A model generated the notes under the pieces. It worked only from the letters and a program-made list of their open reading frames with translations. It ran no database searches and was not told where the DNA came from. The position numbers and the translations under genes are program-made. 64,000 nt of DNA from Streptomyces hayashii (GTDB lineage Bacteria > Actinomycetota > Actinomycetes > Streptomycetales > Streptomycetaceae): assembly GCF_024539815.1 (NCBI RefSeq), contig NZ_JAHHIU010000084.1:41078-105077 (forward strand), given 5' to 3'. Positions 53,407-61,501 of the stretch are shown here, piece after piece. Position 1 is the stretch's first letter; each line of letters begins with the position of its first letter.

Positions 53407-54974
53407 CAGGACGTCTCCGTTCGGCGCCGACGCATCGCACCATGGGGCTTTATCTCCAGAGTGAAGCCGGGCAGGTGCAGTGTGCCGGTCTCGGTCCGCA
53501 GCTGGCTGCCGTGCTCGCTCGGGACCAGGCGCAGGGTCAGGACGTCGCTGCTGCCCGTGCCCGAACGCAGTCGGCCCGCCACGATCGTCCGCGCCTGAAG
53601 GGCACGGGTCAGCAGCTTGAGCACAGCGCGGGTCTCCGCCGCGTTCAGCACCCGATCGTGGGGCCCATGGTCCAGAAGATCCGTGGCGGCCTCCCGGTCC
53701 GCGGCCCGGTCCACCAACTGCTGCTCACGCAGCCGGGCATGGGCACCACGGCTCGTACGGACCGGCTGCGGGCCGCCCGGCGCCGGCCGCTTCCCATGCC
53801 TGAACAAGCTGATGCTGACCTCCACCCCGGGCGCATCCCACCACGTCGTGCGCGGCGAGATCTGGTCGTCATCGTCATGCGCGCCCGACAGATGCCGCAC
53901 CGAGCGCAGGTCGAAAGCAGCGGATACCAGGGCGTTGGCCGCCTGCTCATCCGGCGCCCCGGCCGCCCAGGCTGCGAGATGCCGCAGCTGGGTGGTCCGG
54001 CTCACCCCGCCTCGACGCGACTCCGTCACCTGCCGCAGCAAGGCGATGACTCCGGAGATGGCGGTGCGGGTAGCGCCTTGCAGCTGGGCGGCCTTGGTCT
54101 CCCCAGGGCCTTCCGCCAAGAACCACTGGCGAAGCCCCATCCAGCGCCGCCGCCAGTCCTCAAGCCGCGCGGCCGGACGCATCATGGGCCGCTCATCTAC
54201 AGCGGCGGCCCGCTCCAACAGGGTCTCCACCCCGCTGTCTTCCACCTCGTACACGGCCTCGGTCAGTCGGGGCGCGTAGCGTTCCAGCTCTGCAGTGAAC
54301 TCACTCATGTGCGCCAGCAACGCGTGCTTGTAGCGCAGGAACGTCTCCGGGGAGATATCCGTCGTACGCACCACATCGTTGAGGGTCAGATAGAAACGCG
54401 CCGCCCGCTGCGTCATGTCCTCCAACACGCTGTCGAGACGGGCGAGCTTGCGGTACACCTCGTCCCGGTCGCCCTCCCGGTTCGCAGCCGCCAGCGCCTT
54501 GAAGTCCGCCAGGATGTCGGCGAAGACCAGCCGTGACAGGTTCGCGTCCTGCACACGGGAGCCGATGACCTCCTCCACGGCGCGATAGACGCGGTAACCG
54601 ATCTCCGTGAACTGGTAGACCGACTGCCGGTTTCGGTATGCGGCCAAATTTCCGCACCGCGCCGCATCCTCCACCCGGTAGAGGACCTGCTCATTGTCCG
54701 CGGAGAGGTTGTCGAGCATGGCTCGCAGGTTCAAGTCTCCGGCAGACGGCACCTCGTCATGGGCTATCGCGAGCTCGTTGAGCGCGCTCGCCACATCGTC
54801 GGGATGGACCTGCAGCTGGTGTACGGCCCGCAGTACGTTCATCGCCCGCAGCACCCACAGATACGCCACGTGGTCATCACGCTGGGTGAAGTTGAACAGT
54901 CGCAGGCGGTCGCCCACCGTCAGTGAATCAAGATCGAATGACTCGGAGACTCCCGAGTCATCTCGCTGGAACAC
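53406..54974 (-). CDS. jetA: Wadjet type II kleisin-like subunit JetA (TIGR02677/DUF2397)
   Basis: 522 residues from GTG 54974; a TTG one codon earlier (54977) is possible, both near the ribosome site GAGGGGCGG. The N-terminal winged-helix region reads LRLFNFTQRDDHVAYLWVLR; a helical middle (LADILADFKALAAANREGDR-like) and C-terminal winged helix (LLTRALQARTIVAG) follow. This is the DUF2397 family, the MukF/kleisin-like component of type II Wadjet. First gene of the operon; its promoter must lie in the 140 bases before the IS4 element at 55115. Confidence 0.88.
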   Translation of the reverse strand: MFQRDDSGVSESFDLDSLTVGDRLRLFNFTQRDDHVAYLWVLRAMNVLRAVHQLQVHPDDVASALNELAIAHDEVPSAGDLNLRAMLDNLSADNEQVLYRVEDAARCGNLAAYRNRQSVYQFTEIGYRVYRAVEEVIGSRVQDANLSRLVFADILADFKALAAANREGDRDEVYRKLARLDSVLEDMTQRAARFYLTLNDVVRTTDISPETFLRYKHALLAHMSEFTAELERYAPRLTEAVYEVEDSGVETLLERAAAVDERPMMRPAARLEDWRRRWMGLRQWFLAEGPGETKAAQLQGATRTAISGVIALLRQVTESRRGGVSRTTQLRHLAAWAAGAPDEQAANALVSAAFDLRSVRHLSGAHDDDDQISPRTTWWDAPGVEVSISLFRHGKRPAPGGPQPVRTSRGAHARLREQQLVDRAADREAATDLLDHGPHDRVLNAAETRAVLKLLTRALQARTIVAGRLRSGTGSSDVLTLRLVPSEHGSQLRTETGTLHLPGFTLEIKPHGAMRRRRTETS

Positions 54975-55114
54975 CAATGCCGCCCCTCATCTCGTGTCGC
55001 ATTGCGCATACCCTGACAGACGGCACTGACAATCAACCCGCGGTCGGGAGAGAAGGTGCTTCCACCCCCTCTCTTCTGAAGTGCTTTCGGCAGGTGACGT
55101 CTGTGCGCCCTAGA

Positions 55115-55144
55115 CGCAATGCCACTGACGTTAAGTTGATCATG
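55115..55144 (+). repeat. Left terminal inverted repeat of IS4-family element
   Basis: 30 bases, CGCAATGCCACTGACG...TTGATCATG, exact complement of 56654-56683. The similarity stops one base outside (A here, G in the complement of the right end). Confidence 0.9.
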
Positions 55145-55187
55145 ATGTCTTGGCGGTCGCCCTCCGTCGTTCGGTAGCTTGCTGACC

Positions 55188-56444
55188 ATGGATCAGGGCG
55201 AGCGCGGGGTGCCGAGCGGGCATCTGCCGGACTGGATCAGGCTCGGGGTGTTGGCGGCTGCTGTGCCCCGGGACGCCATCGAAGAGGCGCTGGCCGCGCA
55301 ATGGCGCGGCGTCAAGCGGCGTGGCGGGAAGCTGCCACCGCACGTGGTGGTCTACTTCGCCATGGGCATGGCCCTGTACGCCGACGCCGACTACGAGGAG
55401 ATCATCACCGAACTGTCCGACGGCCTGGACCGGCTCGGCTGCTGGGATGTCGGCTGGGAGGTCCCCGGCAGCGGCGCGATCACCCGGGCCCGACAGCGCC
55501 TGGGCGATGCGGTGCTGGCCGATGTGTTCGACGCCGTCGCGCTGCCGGTCGCCGAGCTGCTCACCCCCGGCGCCTTCCTGGGCGGCCGGCGGCTGATGGC
55601 CGTCGACGGCTTCGAGTGGGACGCGCCCGACACACCCGCCAACGCCGAAGCCTTCGGCTACGCCGGCGGCAGCACGCACCCCTCGGCGTTCCCCAAGGTG
55701 CGGGTGGTCACGCTCTCGGAAGTCGGCTCGCACGCCAAGACAGGGGCGGCGATGGGGCCGGTGACCGGCACCGGCTCGGGCGAGAGGGCCCTGGCCCGTA
55801 CCCTCTACCCCCGCCTCCAGGAGGGTCAGCTGCTGCTAGCCGACCGTAACTTCTACTCCTTCACCGACTGGTGCCCGGCCGCCGACACCGGCGCCGACCT
55901 GCTGTGGCGCCTCGCCAACACGATGGAGCTGCCCGTCCTTGACACCTTCGGCGACGGCTCCTACCTGTCGGTGGTCCTGGACGCAGCGGTGCGCGGCGCC
56001 GCCCGCGAGCGGCTGCTGCGCGCCGCCCAGGGCAGCGAGGCGCTGCCACCCGAGCGGGCCCGGTATGTGCGGGTGATCGAGTACGACGTGCCCGATCGCG
56101 GCGAGGAGACGGCGCGGGAGCTCATCTGCCTGCTGACCACCATCACCGACCCCGCCCTCGCCGCGGCGCCCCTGCTGGCACAGGCGTATCACCAGCGGTG
56201 GGAGCACGACCTGGCGAACAAGGAGATCAAACAGGTGCTGCACGGTCCGGCGCGCATCGTGCGCTCCAAGAGCCCGGAGATGGTGCGGCAGGAGATCTAC
56301 GGCTATCTACTGGCCCACTACGCACTCAGCGACCTGCGCTGCCGCGCGGCGACCGAGGCCGGCATCGACCCGGACCGGATCAAGTTCACCCGCACCGTAC
56401 GCATCGTGCGCCGCAGCGTCACCGACGCTACCTTTTCCCCCTGA
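55188..56444 (+). CDS. IS4-family transposase, C-terminus lost by frameshift
   Basis: DDE transposase of 418 residues from ATG 55188. The N-terminal IS4 domain is clear (LPDWIRLGVLAAAVPRDAIE, YADADYEEIITELSDGL). Catalytic acids: Asp in LMAVDGFEWD, Asp in LLLADRNFYS, and Glu in AYHQRWEHDLANKEIKQVL (Y-x2-R-W-x2-E-x6-E type). At 56432-56441 the run TTTTCCCCC leads to a TGA. With one C fewer the frame would continue P-D-G-V-S-A-L-T-A-A-I-L, then NPPRRRRSYPRVVKRARHNS and YRLKRPEDHG to the stop at 56658, which is the usual family C-terminus. So a C insertion (or an unproven programmed shift) separates the last ~70 residues. Activity is doubtful. Confidence 0.85.
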   Translation: MDQGERGVPSGHLPDWIRLGVLAAAVPRDAIEEALAAQWRGVKRRGGKLPPHVVVYFAMGMALYADADYEEIITELSDGLDRLGCWDVGWEVPGSGAITRARQRLGDAVLADVFDAVALPVAELLTPGAFLGGRRLMAVDGFEWDAPDTPANAEAFGYAGGSTHPSAFPKVRVVTLSEVGSHAKTGAAMGPVTGTGSGERALARTLYPRLQEGQLLLADRNFYSFTDWCPAADTGADLLWRLANTMELPVLDTFGDGSYLSVVLDAAVRGAARERLLRAAQGSEALPPERARYVRVIEYDVPDRGEETARELICLLTTITDPALAAAPLLAQAYHQRWEHDLANKEIKQVLHGPARIVRSKSPEMVRQEIYGYLLAHYALSDLRCRAATEAGIDPDRIKFTRTVRIVRRSVTDATFSP

Positions 56445-56653
56445 CGGCGTGTCCGCCCTCACCGCGGCCATCCTCCGCGACATCACCCGCACCAAAAACC
56501 TCAACCCTCCGCGCCGCCGGCGCAGTTACCCGCGAGTCGTCAAGCGGGCCCGTCACAACAGCTACCGCCTCAAGCGGCCCGAGGACCACGGTCAACGACA
56601 TCGGCAGCCACCGACGGTCCGCATCGCCAACCTGCCCACCCATGCAGCTCCAG

Positions 56654-56683
56654 CATGATCAACTTAACGTCAGTGGCATTGCG
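56654..56683 (-). repeat. Right terminal inverted repeat of IS4-family element
   Basis: CATGATCAA...CGTCAGTGGCATTGCG, exact complement of 55115-55144. It begins within the last codons of the transposase's displaced C-terminal frame. Confidence 0.9.
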
Positions 56684-56710
56684 CCTTGTGACCATTTTGG
56701 AGGAACGCGA

Positions 56711-57211
56711 TTGACTGACTCCGACCAGCCGGCGGCCCGATGGAAGAGCGAACCGATGACGACGCGGCTCATCGCCGCTGTTCTCGTCACGGACCCTGAA
56801 AGCGGCAGACTCCTTATCCTGCGGCGGAGCAGCCACTTGGACTTCGCACCCGGCGAATGGGACGTTGCCAGCGGCAAGGGCGAACCCGGGGAACCGATCA
56901 CCACGACCGCGGTGCGGGAACTGAAGGAGGAGATGGGAGTCGTGGCCGCCGAGGCGGACTTGCGTCTCGTCCATGTCGTCCACGGTTCCTGGGGAACGGA
57001 GGCTCCGGGGATGTTCATGGCTCTGGTCTTCCACACCGACCAGTGGAGCGGTACTCCCTACAATGCGGAACCGCACAAGCATGACACCATCGCCTGGGTG
57101 GCTCCGGACGACCTTCCGCGCCCCTTCACTCGCACCACCCTGGTCGCCGTTAAGCGGTACCTGGACGGGGGCCCGATCCTTTCGTTCGACGGTTGGCAAG
57201 AGGCCGGCTGA
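56711..57211 (+). CDS. NUDIX hydrolase
   Basis: 166-residue NUDIX protein. The box covers residues 55-77: G55-x5-E61-x7-R69-E70-L-x-E73-E74-x-G76. Around it are TRLIAAVLVTDPESGRLLIL and PGEWDVASGKGEPGEP. Start chosen as TTG 56711 because GGAGG lies 7-12 bases upstream; ATG 56756 is an alternative giving 151 residues. It is not close to the other two NUDIX genes in the window. It converges on the kinase-like gene that ends 3 bases after it. Expression may be influenced by the IS4 end just upstream. Confidence 0.88.
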   Translation: MTDSDQPAARWKSEPMTTRLIAAVLVTDPESGRLLILRRSSHLDFAPGEWDVASGKGEPGEPITTTAVRELKEEMGVVAAEADLRLVHVVHGSWGTEAPGMFMALVFHTDQWSGTPYNAEPHKHDTIAWVAPDDLPRPFTRTTLVAVKRYLDGGPILSFDGWQEAG

Positions 57212-57214
57212 CGG

Positions 57215-58099
57215 TCAGTCCGGGCAGCCGGCACGGGACCATCGCCCATTGGAGCGAAGTTCGGCGATGAGCCGTACGGCTTCCTTCCTGCCCGGTCCCA
57301 GCCGGGGATCGGCGGGGTCCGCGTGTGGCCCGGCGAACTTCGCGCAGAAGAACAGTGCCATCAGCAGGCCGGACTTGCACTCCAGGTCCGGCCGGCGCTC
57401 GCTCCACACACGGTCCGCCAAGGCTGGGACGGCGAGGGAATGGCCCCATAGCGTGGCCGCGTCCAGCCCTCGTGGTGCCATGCCCCAGTCCTCCCAGTCG
57501 ATCATGCAGAACTCCGGGCCAGTCACGTTCGCCCACGTCAGGTCGGCATGCGCCGGCACCCACTCCTCCACCTCGGTGTCCGTCACCTCGGGGAAGACCT
57601 TCCGGAGGGTTGCTGTCACCAGCTCCTGGGTGATGGTCTCGGTGTCCGGCGTGGCGGCGCGGGGTGCGGACTGGGCAGCGAGCGCGTCCAATGACGCGTT
57701 CAGTGCGGCCCACCACGCATCCGGGAGTCCAGGGTCTTCGACCACGAGAGCGGCCTGCCCGACCGGCGCGGCGTTGACCAGTTCCATCTCATCCGCCCGC
57801 CACATCACCGGCGCACCCGGCTCGCGCCATGAGACCCCTGCGTACCACCGGGGCATGACGACCCCGCTCAGGACGGCAGCCGATTCGAGGCCGCTCCACC
57901 CCTGGGCGCCGATCCGGTCGAACCCCCGCCGCTCGACCCGCACCCATGTCCCGCGATCCGTCCGCGCCCCGACGGTCCGGCGCTTGCGCACCACCGTCTC
58001 CCGGTCGAACCCCACCTGCAGCGACCGCTCCACACGGGCCAGTACCTCATCGACTGATTCCCGGCGTAGATCAACAGCACGAGGTACAGGCGGCGTCAT
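57215..58099 (-). CDS. Aminoglycoside phosphotransferase family protein
   Basis: 294 residues, kinase fold of the APH/choline-kinase superfamily. The catalytic loop is EWVPAHADLTWANVTGPEF (H-x-D-L-x-x-x-N) and the metal-binding strand is MIDWEDWGMAPRGLDAATLW. The N-lobe part before ~120 is poorly conserved. Family members phosphorylate antibiotics or small metabolites; no substrate can be named. ATG 58099. It sits between two NUDIX genes, one intact and one dead, an arrangement seen in Streptomyces kinase/NUDIX pairs. Only 3 bases separate its stop from that of the convergent NUDIX gene. Confidence 0.85.
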   Translation of the reverse strand: MTPPVPRAVDLRRESVDEVLARVERSLQVGFDRETVVRKRRTVGARTDRGTWVRVERRGFDRIGAQGWSGLESAAVLSGVVMPRWYAGVSWREPGAPVMWRADEMELVNAAPVGQAALVVEDPGLPDAWWAALNASLDALAAQSAPRAATPDTETITQELVTATLRKVFPEVTDTEVEEWVPAHADLTWANVTGPEFCMIDWEDWGMAPRGLDAATLWGHSLAVPALADRVWSERRPDLECKSGLLMALFFCAKFAGPHADPADPRLGPGRKEAVRLIAELRSNGRWSRAGCPD

Positions 58100-58188
58100 A
58101 CGCGGGACCGTAGCAACCACGCGGCCGACCCGGGTTGTCCGTCTCGTTTTGAGACTGACGGCCTTCGTCGTGGGGCCTGTGCAGGCGC

Positions 58189-58656
58189 TCACACGGTGCG
58201 GATCGGAGTGTCGAGGACGGAGGCGATCGAGCTGGTGTTGGCCGCGATGAAGTCGGCCAACTGCGTTGGCATCAGGTTCAGTTCCTGCACAGCGGCGGCG
58301 GTGAACGGAATCCGGACCACCTAGTAGCTTCCGCGTTCTGGCTTGCTGAACTCCGTGCCGGTCCGGGCGGCCAGGTCCATCGACGCCAGACGTGCGGCGA
58401 AAACATGCTGGATACCGATGCCTCCATCCAGCTCGTCGGTGACCAGGTGGACGAGTTCGGCTCGCTCCAGTGTGCCGCCGAGCTCCTCGAACACCTCGCG
58501 GCGCAGGGCCGCTTCGATGGTGGGATCGTCGTTCTCTACTCCGCCGCCAACCGTAACCCAGTACGGTTCTCTGCCCGGCTTGATGCGTTTGATCAGGATC
58601 AGTTTGTCACCGTCGAGGAGGATGGCGCGGGTGCTGCGCTTGGCGATGTCGGTCAT
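58189..58656 (-). pseudogene. NUDIX hydrolase gene inactivated by a single amber codon
   Basis: Same length (156 codons) and strongly similar to the NUDIX gene at 15347-15814, including KPGREPYWVTVGGG, the intact NUDIX box (G-x5-E-x7-REVFEELGG), and FAARLASMDLAARTGTEFSK. Codon 112 is TAG (58321-58323) where the sister gene has GAG (Glu, in GYEVVR). After it the frame continues VVRIPFTAAAVQELNLMPTQ to a normal TGA at 58189. So one G-to-T change truncates the protein by 44 residues; a recent loss, or a gene read through by a suppressor (unlikely). Confidence 0.88.
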
Positions 58657-58945
58657 ACGCTGGGTTCCCCCTTGGGGCGCGGTTGGCATGGAACGGAGGG
58701 CGACGGTGTCCGGGAGCCAGGGTGCAACGTAGCCGGGTAGGAGCGCCCACAGGCGATCCTGTGCTCAGCCTTGCCCGGTGAGGGAACGGAAGTTCCGCTC
58801 GGAGCTGTTGCCGGGATGGACGAGTACGTGCAGATGAACCTCACGGTCCGGCCTGCTGTTGCATCGGATATCAGGTGTGTGCCCAGATCAAGGGCATCTT
58901 CAAGGATTCGTCACCTTGTTGCGCGTGTGGCAGCGGCCCGCGAGG

Positions 58946-60316
58946 TCAGCGTCGATGGCTGGTTGAGAGGGAGCGCGGTGGCGTGGAGGGCGGGTGCGTT
59001 GCCCTAACCCGGCTGGTGGGTCGGCCACCTCGGTGGAGCTTGGTCTGGCGGGTGCCGGTTCCGTGGGCGAGCTCCTCAGCGAGGTCAGCGAGAAGGCCAG
59101 CCGGGGTGGAGACGGAGGCATGGAGTGCCCAGGTGAGTTGGTCGATGCTGAGGCCGGCCCAGATGGTCCACGTGGCGAGGGTGCTGTTCGGCTTCTGGGC
59201 GGCGAAGGTGTCGAATTGGACTCCGGCGTCCTCGGAGAGGTTCGTCCAGCGGATCCAGCGTCCGTCGATGGTGTGCTTCCAGCCTGCGTCCGTGAGGGGT
59301 TTGGTGGCGGCGGTGACGGTCTTATCGGTGACGGGGCTGCCGATGGCGGTGTCCCAACCGTCCCCGTCGGCGAGGTGGTTCAGCAGGGTCTGGAGTAGGG
59401 GGGCTGGGGTAGTAGCGGTCGCGGTGAGGTGCCACATGCGGTCGGAGACGGGTGTCTCGTATGCGGCCACGGTCCAGGCGGTGTCGCGGGGGTGGGCTTC
59501 GTGCACGCGCTCGATGCGCAGGGTCTGCGATTCGTGGATGGCGTGGGTGGTTTCGTCGGACCAGCTCGGCCATTTTTCCCAGTCGCTGTGCTCGGAAAGG
59601 AAGTTGTCGAGGAGAGCGTCGTGGTCTGCGGGGTCGGCGGCGTACGCGGGTACCTCTTCGGCGACCGGCTCAGGTGCGGCCGGTGGGGTGCTGGGTGCCT
59701 GGAGGCTCGTGCGGGCTTGGGCACTCTGGCGTTCGGTGTCGGTCATGGGTGCGGGTCCGGGGCGCAGGGTGTCGTGATGGGTGCGTTCGAAGGCGGTGAG
59801 GGCCTCGGCGATGGAGTCGAAGGTGCCGGCGACGCACCGCAGGTGGTTCTCGCCGTGGAGGTAGACGCTCTTGCCGGTGTCGCGGTAGGTGCCGACGGCC
59901 ACGGTGGCCCCGTCGTCGTCGGCGTGGGCGTGGATGAGCAGGCGGCCGTGGCGGATGTCGTCGTGGATGTGCTGGGCCTGGTCGGAGACGTTGCGGATCT
60001 CGCTGCGGGTGAGCCAGGACATGGGGTGGTCGGCCCAGGTCCACTCCTCGTGGATGGATTCCCGCAGCCGGGGAGTGATCTCGCTGGCGATGCCTTGGCC
60101 GGTCAGTTCCTGGGCGGCCTGATTGGCCCAGTAGGGCTCTTCGTGGTCGATCCGGGCCAGGACCATGGTGTGCTCGTCGAGAGGCTCGAAGCCCCGGCTG
60201 GTCAGGAGAGCGTGCGTGGTACCCAGCGGGCCGCCGGTGAGGTGAGCGGTGACGGCACTGGTGTGGGCGGGATGGGTGTCGAAGCGGACGCGGACGTCGG
60301 AGGTAGTGCCGGTCAT
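58946..60316 (-). CDS. DUF317-containing Streptomyces mobile-element protein
   Basis: 456 residues. Two similar-looking halves carry DUF317-like patterns: VAVGTYRDTGKSVYLHGENH near 145 and TWTIWAGLSIDQLTWALHAS near 400, followed by PAGLLADLAEELA. DUF317 proteins are almost confined to Streptomyces and are common on their plasmids, integrative elements and linear-chromosome arms; function unknown, possibly nucleic-acid or transfer related. ATG 60316. It heads away from a 57-base gap after the DnaB-like gene, so it is probably co-transcribed with it. A Pro/Ala linker separates the halves (~residues 195-225). The 289 bases between its stop and the pseudogene hold nothing recognised. Confidence 0.75.
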   Translation of the reverse strand: MTGTTSDVRVRFDTHPAHTSAVTAHLTGGPLGTTHALLTSRGFEPLDEHTMVLARIDHEEPYWANQAAQELTGQGIASEITPRLRESIHEEWTWADHPMSWLTRSEIRNVSDQAQHIHDDIRHGRLLIHAHADDDGATVAVGTYRDTGKSVYLHGENHLRCVAGTFDSIAEALTAFERTHHDTLRPGPAPMTDTERQSAQARTSLQAPSTPPAAPEPVAEEVPAYAADPADHDALLDNFLSEHSDWEKWPSWSDETTHAIHESQTLRIERVHEAHPRDTAWTVAAYETPVSDRMWHLTATATTPAPLLQTLLNHLADGDGWDTAIGSPVTDKTVTAATKPLTDAGWKHTIDGRWIRWTNLSEDAGVQFDTFAAQKPNSTLATWTIWAGLSIDQLTWALHASVSTPAGLLADLAEELAHGTGTRQTKLHRGGRPTSRVRATHPPSTPPRSLSTSHRR

Positions 60317-60373
60317 GAAGGGCGGGCTCGATTCGGTCCGGGCCCCGCGATGCGGCGGGGCCCGGTGGTTGAG

Positions 60374-61501
60374 TCATCGGCGTGCTCGTACAGCAGCAGG
60401 GGCGGGCTGCGGCGGCGGCCCGGCAGCCCGGGGCAGGGGCGTGGCGCGTGCGGGCGGACCGGCGGTGGGCGTGGTGGTGGGGGTGGTGGCGCGCCGGTAG
60501 CGGGTGCGCAGGGTGTTGAGGTCGGCCAGGGCGCGTCGGCTGCCGGTGATGAGCTGGTGGGGCGTGTTGGCGAGGTCGTCGGTGTAGGCGGTGATCCGTG
60601 TCGCGACCTGGTGGGCGCGGGCGAGGAGAGCGCGCCCCAGGATCTGCTCGCCCCAGTACTCGGGAGAACCCGCGGGCGTGGAGACCAGGGCCATCAGGTC
60701 TCGGGGGGTGAGGGCCTCGGTGATCAGTCCGCGGTGCTGTGCTTCGCCGAGGACGGTGACCGGGTCGACCATGTCGCCGCGCTGGACCAGGGCGGTGATG
60801 GACTGCCAGAGCGCGGCGTGCAGCGGGAGGACGAAGTCGTCCGCCGTCAGCCACCGCATCTGCTGCACGTCCCGCGGGCTTGCGGTGGCCGAGGCCAGGA
60901 GCAGCCGTTCCTCGTCGAGTTCCTCCTCGCCGGCCTGCCGCACGGCCGTGCTGGGGATCGCCGTACGGGGCAGGGAGCCGGGGTGCGGGGCGAACTCACC
61001 GGCGAGTTCGCCCAGGAGGCGGCTGAAGTCGTCGGCGAGCACAAGGACCGTGGCTGCCGGGTTCGGCAGGCCGGAGTCGGTCGCGGTGAGGCCGAGACGC
61101 TCGGCGTGTCCGTGCAGGAGCCGCCGGGCGTGGTCGGCGCGGATCATCTGGGCGTACGCCGCGGCGTGCTGGGAGCGGGGGCAGAACTGGATGAGGGCAT
61201 GGAGGTAGGAGGCGTTCAGGCCGGGCGCGTGCGGGCGGGCGAAGTCCAGGACCTGGTTGAGCCAGGCCGTGTCCTTGGAGTGGTCGGCGGGATCGGGCGC
61301 CGGGAGCGTGCCGATCCCCGTGAACAGCGCGGCGTGGGTGTGGCTTTCGAAGTGGTCGGCGGTCAGTTGCCCGGTGTCGGCGAGACGCGCGGGGTCGAGA
61401 AGGAGCGCGCCGAGCAGGGCCTGCTCGGCGTAGTGGACCGGCTTCGGCGCCGGCACGTGGTCGATGCCGTCGTCCTCCAACGTATCGGGGGTGTGGGGCA
61501 T
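60374..61501 (-). CDS. DnaB N-terminal-domain-like protein lacking the helicase domain
   Basis: 375 residues. Residues ~20-65 match the DnaB helicase N-terminal domain (YAEQALLGALLLDPARLADT, L-T-A-D-H-F), and a second copy is at ~195-250 (ERLLLASATASPRDVQQMRW, then LTADDFVLPLHAALWQSITA). No Walker A or RecA-like domain follows; the end is a Pro/Arg-rich tail. It could load or block the host replicative helicase, or serve element replication (inference). ATG 61501 shares one base with the methylase stop (TGATG). Similar proteins occur on Streptomyces plasmids and integrative elements. Confidence 0.7.
   Translation of the reverse strand: MPHTPDTLEDDGIDHVPAPKPVHYAEQALLGALLLDPARLADTGQLTADHFESHTHAALFTGIGTLPAPDPADHSKDTAWLNQVLDFARPHAPGLNASYLHALIQFCPRSQHAAAYAQMIRADHARRLLHGHAERLGLTATDSGLPNPAATVLVLADDFSRLLGELAGEFAPHPGSLPRTAIPSTAVRQAGEEELDEERLLLASATASPRDVQQMRWLTADDFVLPLHAALWQSITALVQRGDMVDPVTVLGEAQHRGLITEALTPRDLMALVSTPAGSPEYWGEQILGRALLARAHQVATRITAYTDDLANTPHQLITGSRRALADLNTLRTRYRRATTPTTTPTAGPPARATPLPRAAGPPPQPAPAAVRARR

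Larger units (their letters stand above)
55115..56683 (+). mobile_element. IS4-family insertion sequence
   Basis: 1569-bp element bounded by perfect 30-bp inverted repeats that begin CGCAATGCCACTGACG on the left and end CGTCAGTGGCATTGCG on the right. One transposase gene fills it. The bases just outside (CCTAGA on the left, CCTTGT on the right) are not a direct duplication, so either the target repeat has decayed or a rearrangement joined different flanks. It stands between the jetA promoter and the NUDIX gene at 56711, whose ribosome site begins ~14 bases after the right end. Confidence 0.88.
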
